From Prinia subflava (taxonomy: Eukaryota > Chordata > Aves > Passeriformes > Cisticolidae), in NCBI RefSeq assembly GCF_021018805.1, contig NC_086247.1, positions 146,531,285 to 146,595,284 of the forward strand: DNA of 64,000 nt, written 5' to 3'. Position numbers and translations under genes: made by a program. Numbering within the stretch: position 1 is the stretch's first letter; each line of letters opens with the position of its first letter. Shown here piece after piece: positions 35,100 through 49,600 of the stretch. Under the pieces are notes generated by a model. That model did no database searches, was not told the origin of the DNA, and was given only the letters and a program-made list of their open reading frames with translations.

Positions 35100-35325
35100 A
35101 TAAATAAGGGATGCTTATTCCCTGCCTTTTCCAAAATAAACACTGGAAGGCACCAGATGACACCAGCCAGTGTCAGGTTCAACACAAATAAAAGGGATTA
35201 TTTCTTCATGCTGAAGGCAAACAAACTGTGGAAGTCACAGTCCCAGAACAGAGCAGGTGCCAGGGCTGCAGGTGGAGCCAAAGTAGAATTAGAAAAATGG
35301 AAGAAAAATCCATCAAAGATTATAT
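35100..35325 (+). mobile_element. Old CR1 LINE 3' fragment
   Basis: It carries the sequence order of an older CR1 group: aaggcaccagatgacacc, then gtcaggttcaacacaaataaa, then ttatttcttcatgc, aaactgtggaagtcacag, and finally aatggaagaaaaatccatca. Sense is plus, antisense to DPP6. Confidence 0.72.
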
Positions 35326-35930
35326 GTCTCAAAGGGGAATGCTTTTCAGGAAGCCCATGAACCAGCCATTGTGAGGGACTAAAAGAATATCCTGAATCCT
35401 CAACTTGAGAATTTTGCCTGCTTTTTAGAATGTTCCCTAAGTATTTGCCCTTTTCCTGGGCCATGTGCCAGAAGAGACAATCCCTGGAGCCTGATCCAGC
35501 AGCAATTTATTTGCAACTCTAACTTCCATCTTCTGTGTCCAGATCCTTAAGAAAAGTGGTTATGCCAACAATTTAGGAAGTAAGGTAATAAAATATTTAA
35601 TGCTTCATACACACCTGGTCTTTATATACTCAGCCCACAAAGCCTGAAGCATTATTTGTTATAAGAGGAAAGCATGCAGTCTGAATTTTTATTTCCCAGC
35701 AATATTTCAGGCATTCCAGAAATAACAGGAAAAATTAAACTGAGAGACAGACTATTACCTAATTATCAGACATGTTGAAAAATATTACTGCTTTAATAAT
35801 CACCCTCTGTCAACAACACAGAATATTTTCCAATTACACGCTAAGTTCCAGACAGAAAAATCATGTTTTAAATATGACCAGCAAAACATTTGGATAATTG
35901 TAAGGTTCTCAGGATATTTCCTAGTCACAG

Positions 35931-35955
35931 AAAAAAAAAAAAAAAAAAAAAAAAA
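35931..35955. repeat. Poly(A) run of 25 bases
   Basis: Twenty-five consecutive A followed by cccac; no retroposed body recognised. Confidence 0.95.
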
Positions 35956-36808
35956 CCCACATGAAATTAGCTCCAAGTTCAGAACTTAGGTAAAGTAGCT
36001 TATTAATCTAATGAGTCTGTGAAGCTGTTCCTTGAACATTGCAGGAACGGATGGAAGTCACATTACTGCCCATAATGCCATTGCTACCAAATTTTATTGC
36101 TCCTTATGCTCCAAAAATCCCCATAACATTTTAATAAACTATGAAATTTAAAGATTACATAGAAGTTGTTCCATGGTTAGAAGTAGGAGATAACAGACTT
36201 CCCCATTATTTGTTAAACCGTAACAGGTTTAAAATCAGGTGTTAATCTGCTGCATGTACTTCTAGAATGCATTAAAAAAAGAATAAATGAAGCAGTGCTG
36301 ATTTGTTAGGGCAGTAAATCTTGCCATTATATTCAATACCAGCCATCAACACACTGTCTGAGTTAATGAACAGAAAATTGGTCTGCTTAAGAGAAGAACA
36401 AATTGATCTGCGTTACATTCCAAACAAAACACTGTGAGGTTTAGTTGGGTCTTAGTCCTCAAAAGATGAATAATATTCCTGGACTTCTGTTTTGAAATGT
36501 GTGATTTGTTCCAGTGCAAGAGAATTTATTTAAATGGGACATACCTCAATCAAAGCCAGAGAGCAATGCAGTGGCCTCTGTCTATAATGAATTCTGTCCA
36601 GCAAGCTGATGAGAATTTTTAGCCTGATTTATGGTTGTCACCAGAGCTGATAAAGGTCATCACTGCATCTCATTTTTTATAGCTGCCTTTCTTTGGGGCT
36701 GGTGTTCAGTATAAATGATGTCGAAAATTATAATTTCCAGGCGTGCAGCCATTTATTCCATTTCTTCATCCTTCTTGGATTTTTTCCATCTGCTCTTCAC
36801 CAAAGCAA

Positions 36809-36951
36809 TCATGGATGCCTCATCCCTGGAGGCGTTCAAAGCCAGGGTGTTTGGAGCTCTGAGCAATCAGGTCTAGTGAAAGGTGTCCAGTGGGGTTGGA
36901 ACTGGATGGTCTTGAAGGTTCCTTCAACCCAAACCTCTCTCTATGATTCAA
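36809..36951 (+). mobile_element. CR1 LINE 3' end with internal deletion
   Basis: It reads catccctggaggcgttcaa, gtctagtgaaaggtgtcc, then ggggttggaactggatgg, ttccttcaacccaaacc and ctatgattca, the CR1 3' end in the sense direction. The usual segment between gtgtcc and ggggttgg is missing. Confidence 0.92.
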
Positions 36952-38219
36952 TAGCAAAGTTCACTTTTCCAACTCTTCACCCCTCTTTCAACTTCCAGGA
37001 AGTTGTCTGGGTGATAGATTACATTTTCTCACTGTGAATGTAGACACAGATATGTAGTCACACTCGAAAAAATGTGACTGGTTGCAAAAAAAAAAACAAT
37101 TACCAGAATTGATGGATCAGCCCTGGGGCTGTACAGAGCCAGTGCTGAGGAATGGGCAGGCCTGAGGAGAAACTTTTAAAAACCTGCTCAGCAGAACAGG
37201 TGAAATCATAAACCCCATGTGCTTCTCTGACTTGAATTCAGTCAGGAAATGCACAGGCAGAGAAAACAGACCCAGTGAGAGGGAGCTCATGTCCCTTGAA
37301 GTCACTGAGCCCTCCCCAGGAGCAGCACAGACAGACAAACAGACTGGGCACCAGACAAAACAGCTCACCACAGTGGACAAGAAGGTTTGGGACAACCCAG
37401 CTTCTGGAAGGAGTAAGTTTGAGTGCTGGCAGTGCAAAGAATTTGAAGAAACTACATCCATTGACAGGAACACAGCATCAGTGCCCAAAAATTCAGTGCA
37501 GTAAAACTTCTCTGAAGTCCACATTACCAGAGAGGAGAGACTGGTTTGTAAGACTAGCAGGACCATGCCTGTGAGGGAAACTTTCATTATTTGTCAAAGA
37601 TTATGGAAAGCAGAAAGCTTTTCCAAGTGAGAAAATAGGAGGAAAAAAGTATTTAAATTCAGCTTTAAAAAATATTTTAATGAAATTGTTGTTTTCTATG
37701 TAGTTTTAATAACTGGTGAACGAAAAGTACACAAAAAAGGTTGAGAAATTCACATGCAGCAAGTCAGCAGCTAGAGATAATGAAAGAGAGTAGAGTGAGG
37801 ACTGTTAGGGCCCGTCCAGTCTTTTAGAGGCACAGATTTAGAGGAAAAGGCAACTTCTTCAGTCCTGATCAACAGACATGAAAGATAATTGAATGAGGCT
37901 CAGTCTGATGAAAGCCATCATCGAGGGAATTATCATTTTCAATCCCTAAGATTAAGGAAGATTGGTGAATAAAGGAAATTTAAGTCATGAAGTTGTTCTA
38001 AGCCATTTCAGATAAATGAGCCTCCAGACACCAGCAGGACTGGCAAACCTATTACACTGTATCAGGAGAGCAGACAGCAGCAGGACCCGTGGGATGAGCC
38101 CTCATCCCTCCCAAGGGACAGAGGCCACTTTGCACTGGCACAGCAAATGTCACAAGGCCACCAAGAGACCCTGTGTGGCACCCTCCTGTGATTCCTCATG
38201 GGAGAAAAAGGAAAGTTGT

Positions 38220-38312
38220 GGGGGGGGGGGTTTAATGACCCAAAGTCATTAATGACCCCACCCATTTGGATCATTTTAATGACCCCACCCATTTGGGTAA
38301 TTTTAATGACCC
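38220..38312. repeat. G11 run and a 27-bp tandem repeat (2.3 copies)
   Basis: Eleven G are followed by TTTAATGACCC words. Two 27-bp units (38251-38277 and 38278-38304) agree at 25 of 27 bases, and a third begins at 38305. Confidence 0.9.
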
Positions 38313-41171
38313 AAAGCAGTCAATCCTTGGTGTTTTATCTTCCATCTGAAGGGTGAGCCTTGCAGGAGCCCTGCAGCACTGCCCACTGGGGTGCACAGCA
38401 TCACTCAGCCCCTGGCCAGGCTGAGCCCACCCTCACTGAGGTGACAGCAGCACCTGAACCAGCCCAGGGTTTCCTGGAGTCCTCCCAGGCAGATCCTGAT
38501 CAGACACACGTGAATAACACTCTCCATCTAACAAGAGAACAGGCAGGAAGACTGCAATTGTAAGGCGGATGTTTCTTCAGACAATTGGTATTTTCAAGAG
38601 GGTGTAGTACACTTGTATTCCTTTGGAAAGATACATGAGGATCAGATAGAGGAGCTAAAATTAAAAAAGAAAAAATCTTCTGCTTGTTTAGCATCTCAGC
38701 AAATTTTCTGAAGGGCCAGGTGAGCTCCAGAAGAGCAGATGGAGACCAGAGTGGGGAAAGAAGTGGCTGTGCCCTGTGACTTGGGCATGTCACAGCTCTC
38801 ATCCCAGCACACACACACCAGGGCCAAAGAGAAGGCTCCAGCTGGAGAAAGCAAACCCAGATTATCCATAGGTGACCTGCTCCACACAGGAAAAACCCAC
38901 TGCCTTGTAGTGATTGCCCACATTTTCAGGGCTGGGGGAGGCTAGCAGCTCACCCTGCAGCAGTGCCTGTGGGAGCAGCACCCTGACTGAAGTGGGTGCC
39001 CAGGCAGGCTGGGGCTCAGCTGGGGCTGTCAGCATTCACAGCCACAGCCCAGCCACACAGCAGAGCTGAGGGGACACAGCAGCTCAGCAGCAGCACCAGG
39101 AGTGGCTGTTCAGTACAGCCATCCCCACTGCTCAGGTGGGCAGCTCACGGGGAAAGAAAACTGGGAGGACTCTGAGTTTCCTGTAAAAATGTGTTTTCTG
39201 AGTGTCACAGGTGAGGGAATAGCACAAACTGTGGTTAACAGGTTGTTGTGTGAGGGGCCAGGACCCTAAAAAAACCCCTAATCCTGCCAAATGCAGCAGA
39301 AACATCTATCTTCAGAGACTGCCTGCTATCTTCAGGGACTGGTTCTGAGACAGAGGGAACCTGGGGTTTTTGGATATAATGGAAGCAGAGAGGAAGACAA
39401 CAGAACAGGGTAAATTCATAGAGGAAATAGAAGCTGTCAGAAAAAAAAACCAAACCAGCAAACATTATGAAGCACCAAACAAGAGGAATAAGGTGCAGCA
39501 TGGTGTGAGCAAGGAAAAGGATGAACACAGGCAGGTTTGTGGAAATACTTCTTTTACTTTGCTTTCATGAAAGGGGAAATCACACCTTATTTACCAGGCC
39601 TGCAGGATTATTGACTCTCTTAGGACAGAATCTGCCTAACTGGAGTCAGGTAGGAGAATGGCCCCCCAAGACCTGAGCTCATTGGGGCAGGTAGAATTCA
39701 CTCCTCAGAAGAGCACTGAGAATAGATGTTGAACAAATGCTAGGGACTGTGCATGCTCACTAACTGCTGCAAAACTTCCCCACATAGATGATAATGCAAA
39801 ATAAAAGCACAATCAGTCCCCAATGGAAGCCTATTCAGGTGTCCAGAGAGATGCAATCACAAACTCAGGTGGAAATAAGGCTGTTGTGATGATGCATTTA
39901 ATACTGTGATCTGTTGTTCTTTCAAGACATGCTGCAGTGCATCTATTTGATATTTACAGCATGTACCCAACAAACAACTGACTCTGAAATTCCCTCCCCA
40001 CGGCAGAAGCAAAGACTGTTTTGACATTGAGCTGCTTCCCAGAGAGAAGATGCAGGGAAGGTTTCCCATCCCCTGGTGCCTGCAGCAGGCTGGGATAACT
40101 GAGAAAGGGGAGGCAAGGACCATGAATAGGGAATAGCAGTAATACCCATTTCCATACCCCCAGCTCCTCGTGCCCTCAGTGAGCTGCTCCTTGGGGATGG
40201 GCCCTGTAGACTTTGGCATTTGTGATTTTTCACAGCCCCTGCCACCACCCTGCCACTGTTTCAATCCACCTTCCCCTGTCAGTGACTTCTTTTCCTTCTG
40301 CCTTGCTACTTTGCCTGAAATAAATAAGAATTTCTTAGGCTTTGTGATGCTGATACAAGGAGCAACAGGGGACAGAGAACAGCTTGCCTTTAACAACATT
40401 GCTGCAGCCTTTAATTCCAGGAGACAACTGGAATCCCAATTTTAGCTTTCTGCCATTATGGGTCATTATCTTTTTTACTGTTCCCAGCACTTTTTTTCCC
40501 CACATGCAAGGCTGAAAGGAAAACTTCTTTAAATAGGTGATTTACTGTAATTTAGCTAAATGCTGTATAACACATTGCATTGGTGTATTAAGTGCAACAT
40601 GATAGAATGTGCTTTATTATGCAAGAAGTGGTTTTAATTGCTCATCATCTCAATGCAGTTGCACTTGGTGCACCAATATAGTGCTTTTACAGTAGTACCA
40701 GTAAAATAAAACACAATTATAGCTCAGGAAAATTCCCACATCAACGTGCACCTCTAGCAGGCTTGTAAATTAACTTGTCAAAAACTCGAAGAAGACTGAG
40801 TCTTGGGGAAACATAAAACTATAAAAATCAGCAATGCTGGTCTGTTTCTCTTTTTTATCTAATCCCATCTCTTTCAAGATTCAAGCCAAAAAAAAATTTA
40901 AAAAAGATTATTTCAGCATCAAGCCTAGAACACAGGCAGAGCACACCTTTGAAATTTGGGTCCCAGATTTGAAACCAGGTAAAATTCTGCTCCTGCCTCA
41001 TTTGTGAGGCTGAACTCCTCCTCAAAGAGCTCCAGTCTGGGAACTCTGTGGGCTCAAATCATGACTCAGTGGCACAGGCTGAAAAGCTGAAATGCATGCG
41101 AGAAACTGAGAATTTGTTTCAACTTCAAATTACTCCCTTCCCAATTTCCATCTGCTTTTATAACAAATGGA

Positions 41172-41183
41172 GGGGGGGGGGGG
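41172..41183. repeat. Poly(G) run of 12 bases
   Basis: Twelve consecutive G inside gga(G12)aaagaga. Such runs are uncommon and their length is error-prone in sequencing. Confidence 0.93.
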
Positions 41184-42833
41184 AAAGAGAGACACTACAA
41201 TTAGGCAAAAAATGAATGATACATTCGCTGGTCTAAATCCATTTTTATTCCATCCAGGGCAAACCATCTTAATGACAAAACTGCTGCAAAACCCTAAGAA
41301 CAGCAGTGGAACCTCACATCTTCTTGCCTGCTGACCTCAATTTATCTTTCTAATGACTTGGGGGAGGAGGGAAGTGCATCACTGAGATGACTTTGGTGTA
41401 TTCCAGAGCTGAGAAATCTCCCTCCAAAATTCCCTGCCATCTTACTCTCCTGTTCAGCTGTGCTTGTGCCATGTGCTCTTCAAATCCTGGATGGTACAGG
41501 AGGAGAAGTGCAGTGACCCCAGGTTACTGGACAGCTGCAGACAGCATATTACACTCATCCCTCTGATTCCCTGCTGGAAACATTTCATGTTCAACACAGG
41601 CCAGAGGCAATTTAACCCCAGACAACTGTTTTCCCAGGAAAATGGTCCTTGATGCTTTTATCCACACCCTGCATATTTTTCACAGTCACATCATGCAACA
41701 GAAGAGAGAAAAGAAAGCTCGGCCAACAGGTAGCAGGGACCAGCTTATCCCAGCTCCATGAAGTGACTGGGAGGGGTGCACAGCCCCAAATACCCAATGG
41801 CACGGATTTCACTGGGAATATAAAAATTCCAGGGCTTTTTCCACTGTAGTTTCTAGCTCAGATGAGAGCCCAAGCTGCCACTCCTGCTTGGTGGCACCCA
41901 GCTTGCCTGTTCCATGCAGGGACACCTGCCCCAAGCACTCCCTCCCTCTTCTCTGCCAAATGCACCAGCTCTTATCTGCCTCATTTGGTCTGGCTTCACA
42001 CAGAGGAGTACATATTACAAAGTGTTACACCTAAATGTAATAATCCATTTGACACTGAGGAAAGAAAAGGAATCCATGAATAAATTTTCATTAAAATGTG
42101 ACCCCACAGCTCACTTATTTAATTTCTCTGTGCATTCCCTTGCCTCCTTCTCTTTGCCCCTAACCAAATTGCACTTGTTAGTGGCCATAATGGGCAGAAA
42201 GAACACATAAAGTGTTTTTTTTTCTTGCTTTTCATTATTATTATCATGGGGAGATTACTTAAATCTCAGTGCAGACTGCATGAGACTGTTGTATGTGAAC
42301 AAGCAGAAATGCTTTGTGTGCAGCTTTGAGTAGTTTTAATTATCTTTGCATGTAATATTTCACAATCCCTCTGGTGTCACCCTGTCATTTCAGATGTGTC
42401 TGGTCAGGTATGACTGTGATGAAGTCTAACTGTGTGAGGAGTCTGTCAGAGTCATGTCCATCACCCTGACCTCAGGATGTTGAAAACTGAGGCAGGCAAG
42501 AGATGAAATCCAAGACCCCAAGACGTGTTTTGGTCACCAGTGCACGATTATTTGTTTTGGAGTGGTCACAAGAGGGCACCCTGATACAAAGCCAATGGAA
42601 ACACTTTCAACACTGGCATAGAACAATTAATAAATAATTAGATCGGATACTGGGCAGGAGATTGGTGTCCTGAGTGAGATGGCACTGAGGGAAGGAAATG
42701 GCACCTGAGTGAGAACAGTCTTCCTGCACCCAATTGCAAGGGAGCCACGGGTGGAGAAACACTTTGCAATTATACATAAAATCCCATTGTTTTTAAAGAC
42801 TGATGAGGGAATGAAAAAATTAATGTCAGCTAA

Positions 42834-43020
42834 GTAGGGTGGTGAGGCAATAGAACAGGCTGCCCAGAGAAGCTGTGGATGCCCCATTCCTGGAAGTGTT
42901 CAGGGTTGGAGGGAGCTTTGAGGAACTTGGTTTAGTGAATGTCCCTGCCCATGGCAGGGGGTTGGAAATGGATGATCTTTCAGTTCCCCTCCAACCCAAA
43001 CCATTCTGTGATTCCATGAT
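42834..43020 (+). mobile_element. CR1 LINE 3' end
   Basis: It reads gggtggtgaggcaatagaac, ggctgcccagagaagctg, tggatgccccattcctgg, gtccctgcccatggcagg, and ends ccaacccaaaccattctg with tgattccatga. It is a typical 5'-truncated CR1 in the sense direction, antisense to DPP6. Confidence 0.95.
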
Positions 43021-43504
43021 GAGTGAGGAGCTCTTCCTTAGCATTGCTCATTGGTTTGGTTTGCCAACCAGTGACAGGGTCAGCTCCTACAGAGTCCTCA
43101 CCAAAGCCCAGAAAAGATCCCTGAATTCCTTATTTTGCTTTTTCTTGTTCCTTTTCCTCTTTCTACCATGGAACCAACATCCTCCACCTGTTGCTGCCTT
43201 TGTACAGTTGATCTTGAAGCACCAGCAGTTGCTAAGAAGATAACTGTGCTGATGCTGGTGCAGAAAGAAAAGGGCTGATATGAACGCCTGGTTTAAATGC
43301 AATGGGTGAAAAGAGTTACACCAGAAGAATGACTGCTCCTTCCTTCCCATTCTCATCAACCTTCTGTCCAATAATACCTTCTCAATGGGTTGAAAACTTC
43401 CAGCAGACAAGATTAAATCCAAAGAACGCCCTTATCCAATGGAAAGAGCTTGACTTCTTCATATTTTTCTTTATTTTCTATCCTTACACAGTTTTTTAAT
43501 AACT

Positions 43505-43645
43505 CAGGGCAATTCTTTTCATCATGCGATTCCATGCTTCTGTCATAGTCTTAATCTTTCTCTGGACCATTTCTATTCCCATTCCAATCCATCTTATTTG
43601 GATGGAGCAACCCAAGCTCACTGCAGTGATCAAGGTGATGATGTC
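43505..43645 (-). mobile_element. Ancient CR1-like remnant
   Basis: The words tttctctggaccatttctat, attccaatccatcttatttg and gatggagcaacccaag follow the order of an internal 3' segment of old CR1 copies, as read on the opposite strand. Similarity is weak on both sides. Confidence 0.5.
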
Positions 43646-46600
43646 CCTCAAACTGGATAAGAACAGGCTGTTTTCAGTATTTTTCTCTCCTGAGTACAGT
43701 TCAATACAGTTTCTCCTAAAAAGTTGATTGCAACAGAAAATTGATTACACCCTCAGTTTCCTGCCCTAGAGGAAGGAAAGCAAATATAAACTATGGAATT
43801 CTAATAATCCCTCTCCTGTTTTCTTATTCATAGTCTTCTGGCTTGATAGTTTAACTATATTAGCCATTCTGTGCTAATTAGGAAAAAAACCCAGGAATAT
43901 TATAATTATAAGTCTGTATTTTTAAAAAAAAATCTTCTTTTATGAGCATTAAAATTAGAAAATAATTAAAGAGCATGCTATTATGTTAAAGCTTAATTTG
44001 GTTTCAGGCCATATCTTATGCCTGCTGCTGTGTTTGGTTTCAGCTTCGAGGCAAAAGGTAATGGCAAACTCTTATAAATGCTGCCCCAGAAAGTGACACC
44101 TGGAAGAAGGAAAATATTAAACACATGGAATATATTTATATATATATGTGTATGTACTCTTGGGCACATTTTAAGTTAGTGTTTAAAAAAACCCATATTT
44201 TTCACGTCACAGTTCACAGCCTGCTCCCCCTGGGAAGGAGAACAAGGAAAAGATACCTCCAAATTATTAATAAGCATCTTGGCTTATGCATGAGTATTCC
44301 AAGCAATTTGTCTTGTCAAATGAGTCAGTCCAGCAGCTGAAGCAGCAGCAGACAGTGGAAACTGCTGCACATGGCCCAGCATATGTGCACTGACCCCTTC
44401 GAGGGGCCAGCCCAGCCCTGCTGGCTCCACTCCCTGCTGGTGCTGCCAGAGGCTCAGCATCCAGGGCCAGCTGCAGGAGCAGGCCTGGGGATGGGCTCCT
44501 GTCCACCAGGAAATGGGAAAATTAACTGCTGAGCAGAGAATAAGTGTTTATTAGGGTGGTAACAAATTAGAGCATTGGAAAAAAATTCTGGACTCCGTCC
44601 GGGCGGAGTTGGTGGATTTCAGATGTTTGTCCAAGTCTTGGTTGTTCTTCTCAGTCTGCCTGAAGGTACCACGTTACTCCAATATTCCTGCAGGGAATGC
44701 ATGGCAAGGCCAAGGCTTCCAGCCAGACCCTGGAATGGCTTATTCTGCATAAATGACCACAGGGAACAAAACTGCAATAAGACCAAAATCTCTGAACTGC
44801 TGGATTCACCACCATTCGTTGTGGAGTCAATTTTTATAGAGCCAAGTGCATGCCAATATAATAATAATTTATCTAATAGATCCAGAATTTTGCCCATTAT
44901 GGAAGAAATGCTTCTGAAATGATATATTTAAAACTTTTCTTGGCTTGAACACTGACATTTCCCCCCGCCTTCTTACTAGACTTTGTTTACATTTTTTTCC
45001 ACCCCTGCCATTCTGCCTTCCCTGGAAAGCTAAAATGCTTTGAAGATGATTACCCAGATTTTGTCAATTATTATGAAACCTAAGCATTGGAAGACAGGTA
45101 TAATCCTTCAAAAGAACCTGATATTTTAAAAACATCGTTTCAAATGCAATTAAATGGATTTGTCTCCATTTACCTCTAGATAAGTTTAACATTTGAAGGA
45201 CCATTTAGAAATAATTATGATATCTCTGAGTACTAAAAATGTTTTTAATTATTGCATTTTTTTAAATCAAAGTAGAGTATTTTTGTGTGCTATCTGTCCC
45301 CAGAGGCTGGGACTTAAAGTCAAGTAGCAAAATGAAATCTCTGCATCATACCCAGCAGACCCAGTGCAGAGCTGACATGAGGCTATGAATCCCCTGCTTG
45401 GGACCTGGATCACACAATTTTATGATATCATGATTACTTTGTGTGGCATGATTTGCTATAGGGACCTAAAGATTCTAACTCTAACACACAGCAAGATCAC
45501 CTGGCTTCTCTTTAAGGTCAAACAAATTATACTGCATGCATACATTTGTCTTCAAGAGTCATGAAACTCAAATAATTTGAATATTTTTGAGAAGTTAACC
45601 CAGACACTTCTGTACATTCCTTTTGTGTAGTTCCCATCCTCTCTAATATTATATCCTAGAGGAGGAAAACATTTGTCCAAAGTCCTGATCTAAGGCTGAC
45701 CAAGCAAAGCAGATAGAAACAAGCTCCCAAGAGCCCTTCCTCTTGCAACAGGTCTTAGGTCAGTGAAACTCACTGATGAAAGAAATGCTGGATTGCAAGA
45801 GGCTCTGGAGAGTGCTTGGAAAGTGTCTTAGAAGAAAAAACTATTTTGGGCAACTAAACAGAAAATATACCAGAGGATCTGAGAATTCTCTGAGCTAAGA
45901 AGTGAGTGAGGTTCACTGCCCTCTTGCTCACCCCTGTGCACACACATCTCGCCTCTCATGGAAACAGGATTTTGGGCTGGGCAAACCTTTGGTCTCCTGT
46001 GCTCTTAATTGAATTTCTACTGATGTGAGATTTTAAAGTATAATTACAGTCCCTTGATCAATGACAATTATCTCATTCTAAATTTCTTTTAATGAATTAT
46101 ATAAGTCTGGTACTCTTTCTTGTAAAAAAAATGCTTTTCATACATTCAACAGCTTAATCCAGTCAGGAGATCCAAGTTCACTGGGGACTTTTTTCTTAGA
46201 TAAGTAAATCTTTGCCTGCTAAATTTTCAGTTACAAAGCCTTGATATAAAATTTAATCACCAGAAATACAGTATTTCCTGTCTTCAAATTATTTAATTAT
46301 GGTATCTCAGCATATATTTATTTAATGTTCATTAAAAGGAACAAGTAGAATACATACTGCTCTAATTAATCCTGGGGAAGCATTCTGTGTTCAACAAGTG
46401 TCCAAGAGCAGTGGAGCAAGCTCTGGGAAAGCTACTGAGTCAGGAAAATGTTCTTTGCACCAAATAAAAATCTCAAAGAAGGAATCAAAGTTGGGCAGGG
46501 CAGCATTAAAAGTAGTAAATTGCCTTGATTAAAATACATATTTTAAAAAATTAAAAGGTAAGCAAATTGCATCACAGAGAATGAGATGTTCCCAGGGATG

Positions 46601-49600
46601 GGCTGTGCCAAAAAACAAACATTTCTCGAAATCACTACTGAAGGTTTCAGCAGTGTGTCATAATTAGGATCAATGGCTTAAGGAGAGGCCTGAACACCCT
46701 GAAGGGTTCTCCTTTCTCCATCACCCCTTTGCAGTCCTCCCTTGAATCTGCTTTTTGCTCAGCACATCCTGCAAATATGCACCTCATTTCTTCCATCTGT
46801 GCTTTCCTGGGTGCTTATCTTTTAAATACCACTTTCTTAAAATGTTCCCATCCTTAAATCAGCCCGTTAGAAAAACCATCAGCAAGTTTATGCAAACCCT
46901 CTTTCTTGACCTTCTTTTCCTACAGTTCAAAACTGAGTCTCCTTTCTATCTGCCCACATCTTCTAAGCAGTGCTGGACCCAAGCAAAATAAAATTTCTTA
47001 CTCTCTCCAAAAGCAATCTTCCCCCTGGTGAAACACTGCCAAGCTCCTGGGGAAGGAGACCAACACCCTCTGCTGTGCCCAGCTTGCTCCATCACCCAGG
47101 AGCGGAGCACAGCTCTTGTTTCTCTCCCTCCTCTTGCCTGTGCTACATTCCTCTGAAGAGTCAAAGGAAAGAAACCCCAGCAACTTAATTTCAGTACAAA
47201 TTCAGCCAGCAGGAATGCAATTATGTCCGTCCTTTTTAAGGTTTATCATAGACAATTTTTGTCACTGCAGTGCCCCCTTCCCCAAGGGCTGGGGTCAGCT
47301 GGGAGCTCACCCTTACCTGGTTCACAGGTATCAGCTGGGGAAGAGCATCTCTTGGTGTCACACTCTACTTGCAGCTATTGACATGGATTTTTAACACTCA
47401 ATCCCTCTCCCAGTTACACTATTGGAAAAAACCAGTGCCTTTCCTTCAGCTCTGAGAGCAGCAGGGTTTTGATTTCAAGCCACTTTGAACAGGATGAAAA
47501 AACCCCTGATCCTTTTCCTGACTGGATTTAAACTGTTCAGCACACAGGCAGGACTGTGCATGTGGTTCTGTGTCTGTGGATCAGAAACACCTCTGCTGTG
47601 AGCCACCTTCTTCAAAGGCCCCCACAGATGCTACAGCTCCCTGTGGCAGCATTTCCTCCCCACTTCCATCCCTGCTGTTCTCCTTTTTAAAATTTATTTA
47701 TTTTTTAATCAAAAGGCTCCCCACTGTGAATCTAGTGTCTCTGCATCTGCCTGGCTGGCAGGTAAAAGGACCCAGCACTGAATTTATCAGCTTTGCATCC
47801 ACTGCTGACCCTAGAAATGCTGCAGAGCACCTTAGAGCAACAGGCAGCTGATGGGGAGGAACAGTGGGGGCAGCTTCTACAAAATTCCCAGGGATTTCTA
47901 CCTCAAATCTACAACCAAACTTAACACACAAAGGAGCCCAAATTGTTCTAGTTTTCACACACCTTTTACAACTTCAAATTATTCCCTGAAGCTGCTTCTT
48001 TCTGGCAGACACAGTCACGACAGGAGGCATTGCCTTGTTTCTGAGCTACTGTGAGGGAAAAACACTAATTTTAGTGGAGTCAGGCTTGAAATGGAAATGG
48101 GGAATCTGTTTCTGTTAATGGCTATAGAAAGTGTAGGAAAGCCTGCTGGCCCAACATGTGAGAGTGGGATGTTGCCTGCAGGGGGGAAGTCTATTTTTCC
48201 TCTTTTGTTGTTTTTTTTTTTTTTAAATGGTGGGAACAGAGTTAGGCAGTTATGGGCGGTGGGTGTTAACAGAACCTAGACAAGAAGAAATGAAGTCCAA
48301 GGAATTCTCCTGCCTCTTCCAGTCATCTTTGATTCACTAATTGTTCTCTTTGATACTGCCATAGTAACTGAATGTGTTTTCCAGCTCTTCATCATAGGCC
48401 ATTAAGCCACTTCTCAGCAGTACTGACATCCAGACTCACTTTCACTCTTCACACAGCTCCAGCTCCACCTGGAACACCCCCCAGATCCTCCCTGCTTGCC
48501 TGGCCTTGTCCCCTGAGTGGCTGCAGCCAGCCCTGCCTGTGCAGCATCACGTTGTCCACACCCTCCTCATCCCTCATTCCTGGCACCTCAGTGCTCCCAG
48601 TGACCTTCAGCCACCAGCCCTGCCCCAGACTCCTCACTCATCCTGGCAAGATGCAGAGACAGAACAAACAGAGAGCTCTGGCACTGAATGCCTGAGGCCA
48701 CTTTTTAATGCATGTGGGTTTTTAGATGTTCTCTCATTGAAGCCATATGTTGATACTTCAGGAAGACGTTTGACTCAGAGGCTCAACAGCAATCATGACA
48801 AGCAGGGGAATGATTAGAGTTCCGCAGGCTTTGGAGAAATTAGGTTACCTATGGAGGCTTCTAAATATAGAGATAGGTTCTTATGGAAATCTTGGCCTCC
48901 TCAAGACATCAAACTACTCAAAAATGCCACACACAAACCTTCTATTTGATCATTACTGTGTTACTTCTGCTTTTCCAGGATGCAGTATTTTTCCCAAACA
49001 TGACCTTATGCAATACATTTCTCCTTCTAAATTCAAAAGTTGCTGTAAACACCAAAGAATTATTTTCTCAGTCCAAAAGCCATATCCCACCAGCAATCTA
49101 GCACTGCAGAGAAGAGTGCACGGAGGGACTGCCCAATCCTTGGCACCACACTCCTCCCTGCAGAATGTATTAATTTTTGAAAGAGCCAAATTGATTTCCC
49201 ATTTCATTCTCTCAAGCAGTAATGAACAAAACAGCTACATGGCAGGAATGCTCTCCTCCACGACCTGTTAGAGTCTCTTAAAAAGCCATTAATTCCCCAG
49301 TTTCCTGTCTTTAGTGAACAGGTTACTGCCACTGCTGAACTCGGGCAGCTGCCCAGAAGCTGAAAGGCAGGAGTAGGACAAATCCTCTCCAGTACTCTCA
49401 GATCACAGATCCACAGGAATCTCTGAAGAAGGGGATCCAGGGTGAGGCCTAAAATCAAAATTATGTTTCAAATGGTTTAACATATTCCTCACTTCTTCCT
49501 CAATGTGGCAGTAGTGACAGAGCAAGATCTCTTACCTACTGCTTTGGCAACACAGGATGTCACTTCATGAAGGCATTTAGAATAAAAACTAGTGATCAAC

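Noticed and set aside
41905..41945. CR1-like phrase ccatgcagggacacctg
   Set aside because: Neighbouring sequence does not follow the CR1 order, so it is a chance short match.
44592..44609. Hairpin ACTCCG ... CGGAGT
   Set aside because: Six-base arms are expected by chance; no other feature supports it.
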